A stretch of DNA of 64,000 nucleotides from DASRAU01 sp035638075 (lineage in GTDB: Bacteria; Acidobacteriota; Polarisedimenticolia; Gp22-AA2), in assembly GCA_035638075.1 (NCBI GenBank), contig DASRAU010000043.1, positions 83,345 to 147,344 on the forward strand, read 5' to 3'. Both the position numbers and the translations under genes were made by a program. The notes beneath the pieces are model-generated. The model worked only from the letters and a program-made list of their open reading frames with translations, was not told where the DNA came from and did no database searches. Shown piece after piece: positions 1 through 8,042 of the stretch. Position 1 is the first letter of the stretch. The number at the start of each line of letters is the position of its first letter.

Positions 1-1575
1 GCCGACGAGCTGTCGCCTTCCGAGGCTGCGGCGGAAGCCCCCGAGACGGAGGCCGCCGCGCCGGAGGTGATCGAGGCGACCACGGTGGTGCCGCCCTCGG
101 TCCGGCTGGTGGAGCGCAGCCCGGAAGGGCAGGCGGCCATCGATCGCCTGATGCAGCAGCTCGACGAGAACGAATCCGTCGAGTCGATCCCGCTCGCCCT
201 GCCCACGCCGCCCTCGCCGGTCGCCTCCGCCGCGCCCAAAGCGCCGCCGGCGGCGGCGAAGGACGCAGCGCCGGCAAGCCGGCCGGCGACGCCGGGTGCC
301 GGAGGAGGATGGGAACAGGAGCTCGAGAGCCTGAACCGGAAATCCGGGGAGCACGAGATCGTCGGGCGCGCGGCCGCGCGCGCGGCCGCTCCGTCGGCCT
401 CGCCGGACGAGGATCTCGACCTGACCGCGCTGATGGGGGACGAGCTCGGGCCGCTGCAGGGTGCGCCGGCGCCCGAGGCGCGGCCGGTGGAGACGCCGAT
501 CGAAGTGCACGAGCCGACCGTTCCGCCCCCCTCCGTGATGGATGCGGAGCCGGGCGAGGCCCGGGCCGCCGTGGCGCGGGCCCGCGCGCAGGAGCGCGCC
601 GCGCGCATCGCCGGCGCCGCCTCCGCGGGCGATCGCCGCGGACGCTCGATGACCACCCTGTTCGCGCTGTGCGGGGTCGTGATCCTCGTCGCGGCGGCGG
701 CGATCTGGTGGTTCTTCTTCCAGCCGCGCAATGCCATCGGCCGGTCGCAGCCGCCGACGGCGGCGGCGCCGCCGTCCGCATCGTCGGGCCCGGCGCACGG
801 CGCCGACGGACCGATCCCGACGCCGATCGGCTCGACCTCGCGCCAGCCCGACCCGGCCGCCCGGCAGAACGCGCCGCCCGGCGATGGGGCGGACGGCACC
901 GCTCCCGCCAACACCGAGCCCGCTCCGGCAGGCGGTCCCGCCTCCGGCGCGCCCGCATCGGGTTCCGCCCAGGCGCCGGCCACGAACAGCCCGTCAGCGA
1001 ACGGATCCCCGAACACGGCCCCAACGGCCGCGCCCGCGCCCGCCACGCGCCCGCGCACGGCGGAGGAACTGCGGGCCGAGACGGCGCAGCACCTCAGCGC
1101 CGGCAGGACTTTCCTCGCGCAGGCGAAGTGGCAGGACGCGCGGCGCGAGCTGGCCGCTGCGCTTCAGCTCGACCCGGTCAACTTCGAGTGCAAGGAGCTG
1201 CTGCAGCAGGCGCAGGCGAAGGTGGACCAGGAGACCAAGGTCCGCGGGGAGTACGACGAGGCGCGCCGCCTGTTCCAGGACAAGGACTACCAGGGAACGC
1301 TCTGGAAGCTCTACCGGCTGCCGAAGGATCCGAGCTACGGGAACCTGGACGTGCCGATCGCCAATTCCTGGTACAACTGGGCGGTCGTGGCGTTGAAGGG
1401 GGGCGATGCCACGACCGCCATCCAGAAGCTCAACGAGGTGCTGCAGGTGAACGCAGACGACGCCGGCGCGCAGAAGATGATGGACGTCGCGTCGCAGTAT
1501 TCGTCGCGCGCCAAGGACAAGGGCTTCTACGCGTTCGTGGATACGCTCCGCTTCCGGTCGTTCGACGGGAAGTAG
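1..1575 (+). CDS. Membrane-anchored TPR protein (5' end outside window)
   Basis: The reading frame is open from base 1, so the gene begins upstream; a GTG at 67 is only an internal candidate start. Counting from that GTG, about 190 residues rich in Ala, Pro and Glu come first, then one hydrophobic segment (about residues 197-217, ending WWFFF), a long Pro/Ala/Ser/Thr linker (about 220-330) and a C-terminal region with two or three TPR-like helical pairs (about 340-490; motifs such as AKWQDARRELAAAL and GDATTAIQKLNEVL). The topology is that of a single-pass protein with a cytoplasmic N-terminus and an exported TPR tail, or the reverse. No enzymatic motif is seen. The next gene is convergent (purH). 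The specific function is unknown. Confidence 0.75.
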   Translation, partial: ADELSPSEAAAEAPETEAAAPEVIEATTVVPPSVRLVERSPEGQAAIDRLMQQLDENESVESIPLALPTPPSPVASAAPKAPPAAAKDAAPASRPATPGAGGGWEQELESLNRKSGEHEIVGRAAARAAAPSASPDEDLDLTALMGDELGPLQGAPAPEARPVETPIEVHEPTVPPPSVMDAEPGEARAAVARARAQERAARIAGAASAGDRRGRSMTTLFALCGVVILVAAAAIWWFFFQPRNAIGRSQPPTAAAPPSASSGPAHGADGPIPTPIGSTSRQPDPAARQNAPPGDGADGTAPANTEPAPAGGPASGAPASGSAQAPATNSPSANGSPNTAPTAAPAPATRPRTAEELRAETAQHLSAGRTFLAQAKWQDARRELAAALQLDPVNFECKELLQQAQAKVDQETKVRGEYDEARRLFQDKDYQGTLWKLYRLPKDPSYGNLDVPIANSWYNWAVVALKGGDATTAIQKLNEVLQVNADDAGAQKMMDVASQYSSRAKDKGFYAFVDTLRFRSFDGK

Positions 1576-1605
1576 GCGATCGAGGCCCGCGCCGGGCCGT
1601 TCTTC

Positions 1606-3213
1606 CTAATGCCGGAAGTGCCGCAGGGCGGTGACGACCATGGCCATCCCGTGCTCGTCGGCGGCCGCGATGATCTCCTCGTCCCGGATCGACCCGCCCG
1701 GCTGAACGACGGCCGTCACGCCCGCCTTCGCCGCCTCGTCCAGGCCGTCGCGGAAGGGGAAGAACGCGTCGGAGGCGAGCACGCCGCCCGCCACGGGCTC
1801 CTGCGACTTGCCGACGGCGAGGCGCACCGAATCGACGCGGCTCATCTGGCCGGCGCCGACGCCGAGCGTGCGCTCGCCCCGCGCGATCACGATGGCGTTC
1901 GATTTGACGTGCTTGGCGACCTTCCACGCGAATGCAAGGGCGCGCCGTTCCTCCGCCGTGGGAGCGCGGCGCGTGACCACGTTCGCGGCCGCGACGTCCG
2001 CATTCCCGGTGTCGGCGTCCTGGACCAGGAGCCCGCCGGAGAGGCTGCGCAGGTCGAACGCCGGCGTGGCGGACGGATCCGGTGTTCCCGCTTCGAGCAC
2101 GCGGAGCCCCGTCTTCGCCTGCAGCGCGTCGCGGGCTCCGGCGGCAATCGACGGCGCGATCAGGCACTCGAGGAAGATCCTTGCCGCCGCGGCCGCGCCG
2201 CCGGCGTCGAGCTCGCGGTTGAAGGCGACGATGCCGCCGAAGGCCGAGACCGGATCGGTCCGGCGCGCCTCCTCGAAGGCCTCGGCCAGCGTGGCGGCGC
2301 AGGCCACCCCGCACGGGTTGTTGTGCTTGACGATGACCGCGGCCGGCCGGTCGAATTCCCGCACCAGGCGCCAGGCGGCGTCGAGATCGAGCAGGTTGTT
2401 GTAGGAGAGCTCCTTCCCCTGCACCTGGCGCGCCTGCGCCACGGACCCCGCGACGGCAGCGGGGGAGACGTACAGGGCACCCTTCTGGTGCGGGTTCTCC
2501 CCGTAGCGCAGCGACTGCTTCCGGGTGAACTCCAGGCGAATCGCCGGCGGGAATTCCGCCGCGCCCGGCGAGGCCGGGCCCGCTCCCGTGTCCTGCGTTC
2601 CGCCCGGCGGATCGAGGGCCGCGAAGCGGCGCGCCAGCGTGTCGCGGATGTCGGCGTCGTAGGCGGCGGTGTGCGCGAACGCCTTGGCGGCGAGCCGCCG
2701 GCGCGTCTCCTCCGAGAGGCCGCCGGTCTTCTCGATCTCGTCCAGGGCCGGGCCGTAGTCGGCCGGATCGACCAGAACCCCGACGGCGGCGTGGTTCTTG
2801 GCCGCGGAGCGGATCATCGCCGGGCCGCCGATGTCGATCATCTCGATGAGCTCGCCGAGCGGCGCATCGGGCCTGGCCGCGACGGAGCGGAACGGATAGA
2901 GGTTCACCACCGCCAGTCCGATGGGATCGATGGCGGAGCGCTCCAGATCGGCGCGATGCGCGGGATCGGAGGGATCGCCGAGGAGCCCGCCGTGGATGCG
3001 CGGATGGAGCGTCTTGACGCGGCCCCCGAGGATCTCCGGCTGGCCGGTGTGCCGTGAGACCTCGGTCACCTCGAGGCCGTCGCGCCGCAGCGCCTCGGCC
3101 GTGCCGCCGGTCGAGAGAATCTGGAAGCCGAGAGAGGCGAGCCGGCGCGCCAGCGCGACGACACCGGTCTTGTCGTAGACGCTCACGAGGGCCCGGCGCG
3201 GCAGCGGCTTCAT
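1606..3213 (-). CDS. purH: Bifunctional AICAR transformylase / IMP cyclohydrolase
   Basis: Catalyses the last two steps of de novo IMP synthesis: formyl transfer from 10-formyl-THF to AICAR, then ring closure. The 535-residue protein matches family length. The N-terminal MGS-like cyclohydrolase domain shows VYDKTG near residue 10 and the STGGTAEAL and GGRVKTLHPRIHGG motifs. The transformylase domain has the KHNNPCG signature and RTDPVSAFGG, and the C-terminus ends in QPGGSIRDEE...ALRHFRH, as is typical. The ATG at 3213 was chosen because family proteins start just before this point; the frame stays open far upstream but encodes another gene's shadow. The start overlaps the stop of the upstream secreted-protein gene by 4 bases (ATGA), implying translational coupling. 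Confidence 0.97.
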   Translation of the reverse strand: MKPLPRRALVSVYDKTGVVALARRLASLGFQILSTGGTAEALRRDGLEVTEVSRHTGQPEILGGRVKTLHPRIHGGLLGDPSDPAHRADLERSAIDPIGLAVVNLYPFRSVAARPDAPLGELIEMIDIGGPAMIRSAAKNHAAVGVLVDPADYGPALDEIEKTGGLSEETRRRLAAKAFAHTAAYDADIRDTLARRFAALDPPGGTQDTGAGPASPGAAEFPPAIRLEFTRKQSLRYGENPHQKGALYVSPAAVAGSVAQARQVQGKELSYNNLLDLDAAWRLVREFDRPAAVIVKHNNPCGVACAATLAEAFEEARRTDPVSAFGGIVAFNRELDAGGAAAAARIFLECLIAPSIAAGARDALQAKTGLRVLEAGTPDPSATPAFDLRSLSGGLLVQDADTGNADVAAANVVTRRAPTAEERRALAFAWKVAKHVKSNAIVIARGERTLGVGAGQMSRVDSVRLAVGKSQEPVAGGVLASDAFFPFRDGLDEAAKAGVTAVVQPGGSIRDEEIIAAADEHGMAMVVTALRHFRH

Positions 3214-3998
3214 GGCTTTTCCGCCGCGCCCGCGGCGCTTTTCGGCGGCGCGGGAACGGCGCCGGCGGTCATCGGCAGAGCTCCGGTCATGTCGCCCCCC
3301 GACTCGCGCCACAGGAGCGCCCAGACGCGCGCGATGTCGTTCACCGCCTGAGAATAGGCCAGCGCGCCGACCCCGAAAGGCACGGAACGCTCGTCCACCG
3401 CCTGCGGCGACACCGGCGTGCCGTCGTCCTTGAACGCCGGGGCGATGCGCGCGTAGGAGCGCACCGCGCGGCGCGCGCTCTCCAGCAGGTAAGGGCGCAG
3501 GTCGGCGCCATCGATGAGCGGCGCCGGCGCCGGGTCGAGGACGAACGGAATCTTGTCGAGCATGCGCTCCATGAGCTTGCGGTAGGCCTCGCGCACCAGC
3601 GGCTCGCGCGGATCGCTGTCGGAGGCGTTGAGCGGGAAGGACACGTCGGCGACCAGGTGGGCGAGCGCGCCGCACTCGTATGCGAAGCGCGGCAGCGTCC
3701 CTTTCTTCGAGAGAAGATCGCCCGCCTGCTTTTTCTTGAGGATCGCCGCGTCCGCCGCGAGCCCGCCGCCTTCGGCGCGCAGGAAGTGCACCTCCTCGTC
3801 CTCGTGTCTGGACGGATCCGTCATGCCCCGTTCCATCTCGCCCCGATGCTTCTTCAAAATCGCCACCAACCCCGGCGGCGCCACCCTCAGCGCATCCGAG
3901 ATCATCCTCATCCGGGTCGGATTCGTCCACGCGAAGACGGATCCGGAGCAGAGCGACAACACCGCGATGACGACCAACGGCACACGCAATCGGCTCAC
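3210..3998 (-). CDS. Secreted phospholipase C/S1-P1-like protein
   Basis: A 262-residue protein with a clear Sec signal peptide (about residues 1-23, ending SVFA) followed directly by Trp. Zinc-dependent phospholipases C and S1/P1 nucleases use the mature N-terminal Trp as a zinc ligand, and the layout here is similar: a Trp-led helix, a MERGMTDP segment like the family's G-x-x-x-PD turn, and ALAHLVADVSFPLN resembling the GHLLHyigDxxqPlH helix. Several canonical His ligands are not obvious, so activity is uncertain. The GTG start at 3998 lies 6 bases after a TAGAAT hexamer with no Shine-Dalgarno sequence. It is translationally coupled to purH, an odd partner for a secreted protein. Alternatively it is a hypothetical protein of unrelated function. 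Confidence 0.6.
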   Translation of the reverse strand: MSRLRVPLVVIAVLSLCSGSVFAWTNPTRMRMISDALRVAPPGLVAILKKHRGEMERGMTDPSRHEDEEVHFLRAEGGGLAADAAILKKKQAGDLLSKKGTLPRFAYECGALAHLVADVSFPLNASDSDPREPLVREAYRKLMERMLDKIPFVLDPAPAPLIDGADLRPYLLESARRAVRSYARIAPAFKDDGTPVSPQAVDERSVPFGVGALAYSQAVNDIARVWALLWRESGGDMTGALPMTAGAVPAPPKSAAGAAEKP

Positions 3999-4004
3999 GC
4001 GCGC

Positions 4005-4010
4005 ATTCTA
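4005..4010 (-). promoter_or_regulatory. Candidate -10 box, leaderless PLC-like/purH operon
   Basis: On the minus strand TAGAAT is followed by six G/C bases and then the GTG start at 3998. No good -35 is seen. The spacing would place the transcription start at or next to the start codon. Confidence 0.4.
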
Positions 4011-4128
4011 CATGCCGAACCCGACGGTCTTCGAGACGTGTTGTTCCAGTCGTGTCCCCGTCCCCGGCGGGGCCGATTCCTGTTCCCTCTGAGGCGGTGG
4101 CCAAGGAGATGGTTTGACGGCCGCCGCG

Positions 4129-4157
4129 TTGACAACAGCAAGGTCGGAGTGCAAGAT
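4129..4157 (+). promoter_or_regulatory. Promoter of the cold-shock-like gene
   Basis: Perfect TTGACA (4129-4134), 17-base spacer and CAAGAT (4152-4157). The expected start of transcription (about 4164) is only a few bases before the ATG at 4167, so the mRNA would be leaderless or nearly so. The block AGATGCCGC after the -35 recurs at identical spacing before selA. Confidence 0.55.
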
Positions 4158-4166
4158 GCCGCACCG

Positions 4167-4385
4167 ATGAGACACAACGGTCGCGTGAAGTGGTTCAACG
4201 CCAGCCGCGGCTTCGGATGCATCGCGCTCGACGGCGGCGGTGAAGTGCCGGTTCACACCGCCGCGATCCGGCGTGAAGGCGTGCGCACGCTCGAGGAGGG
4301 GCAGGCGGTCGAGTGCGACGTCGCCCAGGGGCCGCACGGCCCGCAGGCGGAGCGCGTCGTGCCGATCGGCGAAGTCCTCGAGTAG
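4167..4385 (+). CDS. Divergent CspA-family cold-shock-domain protein
   Basis: A 72-residue single cold-shock domain, the normal family size. It keeps GRVKWFN at the start, the RNP1 core as RGFGCI and the LEEGQAVECDV strand. The RNA-binding face is degraded, however: canonical KGFGFI has become RGFGCI (second Phe to Cys) and VFVHF has become VPVHT (both Phe lost). Only part of the aromatic patch remains, so nucleic-acid binding may be weak or altered. No Shine-Dalgarno sequence precedes the ATG; a consensus-like promoter sits immediately upstream. The stop is 6 bases before the next gene, so the two are probably co-transcribed. Confidence 0.85.
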   Translation: MRHNGRVKWFNASRGFGCIALDGGGEVPVHTAAIRREGVRTLEEGQAVECDVAQGPHGPQAERVVPIGEVLE

Positions 4386-4391
4386 GCCGCC

Positions 4392-6506
4392 ATGCAGAAC
4401 CTGTGGCGCGACGACGAGGCGCGCGGCCTCGGGCCGATCGATCTCCTCGTCTACCGCTCGCGCCTGTACGGCCGCGATCCCGCGCTCGTCCTCTGGGGCG
4501 GCGGCAACACCTCGCTCAAGCAGGACGAGACCGACTTCCGCGGTCGTCCGATCGCGGCCCTGCGGATCAAGGGGAGCGGCGCGGACCTCCGGACGATCAC
4601 GGCAGCCGATTTCCCCGCGCTGCGGCTCGACGATCTCCTGCCGCTCCAGGAGCGGGCGTCCCTGGACGACGACGCGATGGTGGACTGGCTGCGCCGGTGC
4701 CTGCTCGATCCGGGCGCGCGCCGTCCGTCGATCGAGACGCTCCTGCACGCCTTCGTGCCCCACGAGCACGTGGACCACACGCACGCCGACGCCATCCTGG
4801 CGCTGGCCGATCAGCAGGACGCGCGCCGGCACGTCGAGGCCGCGCTCGGCACCGACGCCGTGTTCATCCCCTATCGCCGCCCCGGATTCCTGCTCTCGAA
4901 GGAAGTCGGAGAGGCGGTGCGGTCGGCGCCGAAAGCCCGTTGCGCCGTCCTGGAGCGCCACGGCCTGATCGCGTGGGGGCAGACCGCGCGCCAGTCCTAC
5001 GAGGCGACGATCGGGATCCTGGCGCGGGCGGAGGAGTACGCCCGCGATCGGGCGCAGGGCCGCGTCGTCCTGGGGCCGCTCGTCCACCCGCCGCTCGAGG
5101 CCGCGGTGCGCCGCCGCCTCGCGGCACGTCTCCTGCCGCGGCTCCGCGGCGCGCTGGCGCGCGCGGCGCTCCCGGCTGCGGCCGGCGCCGCCGGCGCCGC
5201 GGCCGACACCCGCGTCATCCTGCGCCATGACGACGACCCCGACCTGCTGGACTTCGTCGGCCGCGAAGGCGCCGCGGCGGTCGCGCTCGCGGGACCGGCG
5301 ACGCCGGACCACCTCATGTACACGCGCGTGCGCCCGCTCGTCGTTTCGCTCCACGACCGGCCGCTGACGGGCGAGGCCGACGCCGATCGCCTGGCAGAGG
5401 CCTGCGAGCGCGAGATCGGCAAGTATGCCGACTGGTACCGGCTCTTCGTGCGCAAGCACGGGGGGGACGAGTCGAAGGTCGATCCGCGCCCGCGCCTGCT
5501 GCTCGTGCCGGGCCTCGGAGCGATCACGGCGTGGAAAGACGCGCGCCACGCCCGCATCGTCGCCGACATCGCGCGTCATGGCGCGGCGGTGATGCGCGCC
5601 GCCTCCGGGATCGGCGAGTACCGCCCGCTTCTGCTCCAGGACGCGTTCGACATCGAGTTCTGGCCGCTCGAGCTTTACCGCATGAGCCTGCAGCCGAAGG
5701 AGGCGGAGCTTTCGCGCCGGGTCGCGCTGGTCACCGGAGCCGCGCGCGGCATTGGACGCGGCACGGCGCTGCGGCTCGCGGCGGCCGGCTGCCACGTCGC
5801 GGTCACCGATCGGGACGGCGAGGGCGCCCGGACGGTCGCCGCCGCCATCGCTTCGGCGCACGGCGAGGAGCGCGCGATCGCCTGTTCGATGGATGTCACC
5901 GATGAAGCATCGGTCGCGGCCGGCTTCGAGGCGGCGTCGCTCGCCTGGGGCGGCGTGGACGTCGTCGTCAGCAACGCCGGCATCGCGCACGTCAGCAGCG
6001 TGGAGCGGATGGAGCGGCGCGACTGGGATCGGGTCCTCGCCGTCAACGCCACCGGGCATTTCCTCGTGTCGCGCGAAGCGGTGCGGCTGATGAAGGCGCA
6101 GGGCACCGGCGGCAGCATCGTCGTCATCGGGTCGAAGAACGTGCTCGCGCCGGGAAAGGATTTCGGCGCCTACAGCGCGTCGAAGGCGGCCCAGGTCCAG
6201 CTCGCCCGCGTGCTGGCCATCGAGGCCGCCCCGGACCGCATCCGGGTGAACCTCGTCCACCCCGACGCGGTGTTCCAGGATTCCGGGCTCTGGTCCGAGG
6301 AGGTGCGGCAGGAGCGCGCCCGCGCGCACGGCATCGCGCCGGCGGAGATCGAGGAGTTCTACCGCAAGCGCAACCTGCTGGGGGAAAACGTCACCGCCGA
6401 GGATGTCGCCGAGGCGGTCCTGTGGCTCGCGTCCGATCGATCGCTCAAGACGACCGGCTGCATCCTGACGGTGGACGGCGGATTGAGGGAAGCCTTCCCG
6501 CGTTGA
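4392..6506 (+). CDS. Bifunctional class II aldolase / short-chain dehydrogenase
   Basis: A 704-residue fusion. Residues about 1-420 form a class II aldolase/adducin-type domain with LWGGGNTSLK, the metal-binding VPHEHVDHTHAD segment and AITAWKDARHARIV. Residues about 430-704 form an SDR domain with TGAARGIGRG (NAD(P) binding), SNAG, and the catalytic YSASK; it ends ILTVDGGLREAFPR. This architecture is that of YuxG/RhaEW-like proteins, which cleave rhamnulose-1-phosphate and oxidise the lactaldehyde formed. No other rhamnose genes are in the window, so the true sugar phosphate is uncertain. The ATG at 4392 follows the cold-shock-like gene by 6 bases. Confidence 0.88.
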   Translation: MQNLWRDDEARGLGPIDLLVYRSRLYGRDPALVLWGGGNTSLKQDETDFRGRPIAALRIKGSGADLRTITAADFPALRLDDLLPLQERASLDDDAMVDWLRRCLLDPGARRPSIETLLHAFVPHEHVDHTHADAILALADQQDARRHVEAALGTDAVFIPYRRPGFLLSKEVGEAVRSAPKARCAVLERHGLIAWGQTARQSYEATIGILARAEEYARDRAQGRVVLGPLVHPPLEAAVRRRLAARLLPRLRGALARAALPAAAGAAGAAADTRVILRHDDDPDLLDFVGREGAAAVALAGPATPDHLMYTRVRPLVVSLHDRPLTGEADADRLAEACEREIGKYADWYRLFVRKHGGDESKVDPRPRLLLVPGLGAITAWKDARHARIVADIARHGAAVMRAASGIGEYRPLLLQDAFDIEFWPLELYRMSLQPKEAELSRRVALVTGAARGIGRGTALRLAAAGCHVAVTDRDGEGARTVAAAIASAHGEERAIACSMDVTDEASVAAGFEAASLAWGGVDVVVSNAGIAHVSSVERMERRDWDRVLAVNATGHFLVSREAVRLMKAQGTGGSIVVIGSKNVLAPGKDFGAYSASKAAQVQLARVLAIEAAPDRIRVNLVHPDAVFQDSGLWSEEVRQERARAHGIAPAEIEEFYRKRNLLGENVTAEDVAEAVLWLASDRSLKTTGCILTVDGGLREAFPR

Positions 6507-6566
6507 GGGGCCGCCGCGGACGTCGTCCGCGCGAGGCGCGGGGCCCGGGGCTGGTCCTGCGTGCCG

Positions 6567-7262
6567 TTACTGCGGGATGGACGACTCGATCGGGAAGACC
6601 ACCGTCCCGCCGCGATCGATGTAGGTCTGGGCCATCACCGCCGGGACCCGGTTGTTGCTGACGATCTGCGGGTTCTGGCGCACGTCGAGCAGTCCCGGGT
6701 CGAGCGCGAAGGCACGCTCGTAGGCGTGGATCGCCTCGGTGTAGAAGTTGTCCGCGTCGAGGACGACCCCCAGGTTGTACCAGGCGAGAGCGTAGTTCGG
6801 CTGAATCGCCACCGCCTTGCGGTACGCGAGCTTCGCTTCGCTCTTGCGCCCGAGGGCATACCGGACCACGCCGAGGTTGTTCCAGGCCGCGGCGAAGTTC
6901 TTGTCGAGCTTGACGGCCCGCGTGTAGCGCGCCTCGGCGTCCTTGCGGCGTCCCTGCTTCAGCAACAGGTTACCGAGTTCGTTCAGCAGGTAGGGATTGT
7001 CGGGATGCCGCGCCAGCTTCTCGTTCAGCACGTCGATGTCGAGCGGGACGGCGCTGTCCGGCTTGCGCGCCGGCGGCTTCGGGGCGGTCGCCTCGGGAGC
7101 ATTCGCCTCGGGCTCGGCCGGAGCCGCCGCGGGGGCCTGCGTGGGGGGAGCCGCCGGAGGTTCCTGGGCATACCCGGGAGCGAACGTGCCGAGGAGCACC
7201 GCTCCCGCCAGGAGCGACCGTTTCATCCCGAACCTGCGACCGAACCCTGCGAACCTGCTCAC
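6567..7262 (-). CDS. Exported TPR protein
   Basis: A 231-residue protein with an export signal (hydrophobic core LLAGAVLLGTFAPGYA), a Pro/Ala-rich linker (about residues 35-75) and three consecutive TPR units (about 80-185, for example NPYLLNELGNLLLKQGRR and AAWNNLGVVRYALGRK). The last 40 residues are non-TPR. A start at GTG 7262 is preferred over ATG 7226 because GGAGGG lies just upstream and the GTG overlaps the previous stop (GTGA). This gives a long Arg-rich n-region containing RRF, not a convincing Tat motif. It is coupled to the MXAN_5187-like gene and probably acts as a periplasmic scaffold. Confidence 0.75.
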   Translation of the reverse strand: MSRFAGFGRRFGMKRSLLAGAVLLGTFAPGYAQEPPAAPPTQAPAAAPAEPEANAPEATAPKPPARKPDSAVPLDIDVLNEKLARHPDNPYLLNELGNLLLKQGRRKDAEARYTRAVKLDKNFAAAWNNLGVVRYALGRKSEAKLAYRKAVAIQPNYALAWYNLGVVLDADNFYTEAIHAYERAFALDPGLLDVRQNPQIVSNNRVPAVMAQTYIDRGGTVVFPIESSIPQ

Positions 7263-7915
7263 GAACCCTCCGATTTCTCGACGGCGCGGACCTTCAAAGC
7301 CACCTTGTTGTCCTTGGAGTATATCTTGAACTCCACCGCCTCACACGGGTTCTTCGCCTGCAAAGCCGCGGTCTGGCGGGCGATCTCGCGGGCGAAGGAC
7401 TCGAACGCCAGGGGTCGGGCGTCGCCGCTCTGGCTGCGGGCCGCGATGAACGACTCGTAGAGGCGCCTGACCTTGGCCTCGTCCGGCTGGTTCGCCTGGA
7501 TGCGGACGGCGCCCGCAGCCGCGGGCTTCCTGGTCTGAGGTCTTGCGCCCGCGGCCTGCGCAGCGGGCGGTTTCGCGGGAGGGATCGGGCCGGCGCTGCC
7601 GCCGTTCCCGGCCTGCGCGGCCCGCTTCGCGGCGCGGACGGCGAGAGGGTGGACGCGCGCCCCCTCCTCCTTCATGCGCATCATCTTGTTCCAGAGCTCC
7701 TGGAACGTGTTGAACTTGTTCACGACGCTGCTGTACATGAAGCGTTCGGCCATGTTGCGCAGCTCCACGCCCTGGAGCTTGCGGAATGCGCGCGACAGCG
7801 CGCCGTGCTGATCGGTCGGCGGACGCGGACTCGCTCCCTGGAAGTAGAGGTCGTACTGGACCTTCAGGCGGCGGATCTCGAAATCGAGCGCCTTCAGATC
7901 GTCTTCCATGCTCAT
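7259..7915 (-). CDS. Cytoplasmic MXAN_5187 C-terminal-domain-like protein
   Basis: A 218-residue protein with no signal peptide. The N-terminal third is charged and helical (DFEIRRLKVQYDLYFQG, then ERFMYSSVVNKFNTFQELW), which I recognise as resembling the family named after the C-terminal domain of Myxococcus MXAN_5187. The middle is a Pro/Ala-rich linker and the C-terminus forms a second short conserved-looking block (VRRLYESFIAAR...FEIKIYS-like). Function is unknown. ATGs at 7915 and 7909 are both possible. It is the first gene of a two-gene unit with the exported TPR protein; the stop and next start overlap. Confidence 0.6.
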   Translation of the reverse strand: MSMEDDLKALDFEIRRLKVQYDLYFQGASPRPPTDQHGALSRAFRKLQGVELRNMAERFMYSSVVNKFNTFQELWNKMMRMKEEGARVHPLAVRAAKRAAQAGNGGSAGPIPPAKPPAAQAAGARPQTRKPAAAGAVRIQANQPDEAKVRRLYESFIAARSQSGDARPLAFESFAREIARQTAALQAKNPCEAVEFKIYSKDNKVALKVRAVEKSEGS

Positions 7916-8003
7916 CGGGTGCGATGGCTCCCGGTCCGCCGACTCGGGTCGGACCTCGCGCGGAATATAGGTTGGCCGGGACGGGATTCAAATCGTCGGG
8001 CTT

Positions 8004-8032
8004 TTGACACCCCGGAATGACTGTGATGAGAT
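8004..8032 (+). promoter_or_regulatory. Candidate selA promoter
   Basis: TTGACA (8004-8009), 17-base spacer, TGAGAT (8027-8032). The sequence AGATGCCGC and its distance from the -35 are identical to the cold-shock-gene promoter at 4129. It implies transcription starting near 8039, just before the ATG at 8043. Confidence 0.45.
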
Positions 8033-8042
8033 GCCGCCCCTC

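Noticed and set aside
4008..6329. 773-codon minus-strand frame opposite the aldolase/dehydrogenase
   Set aside because: The opposite strand has unmistakable SDR and aldolase motifs; this frame is a GC-driven shadow.
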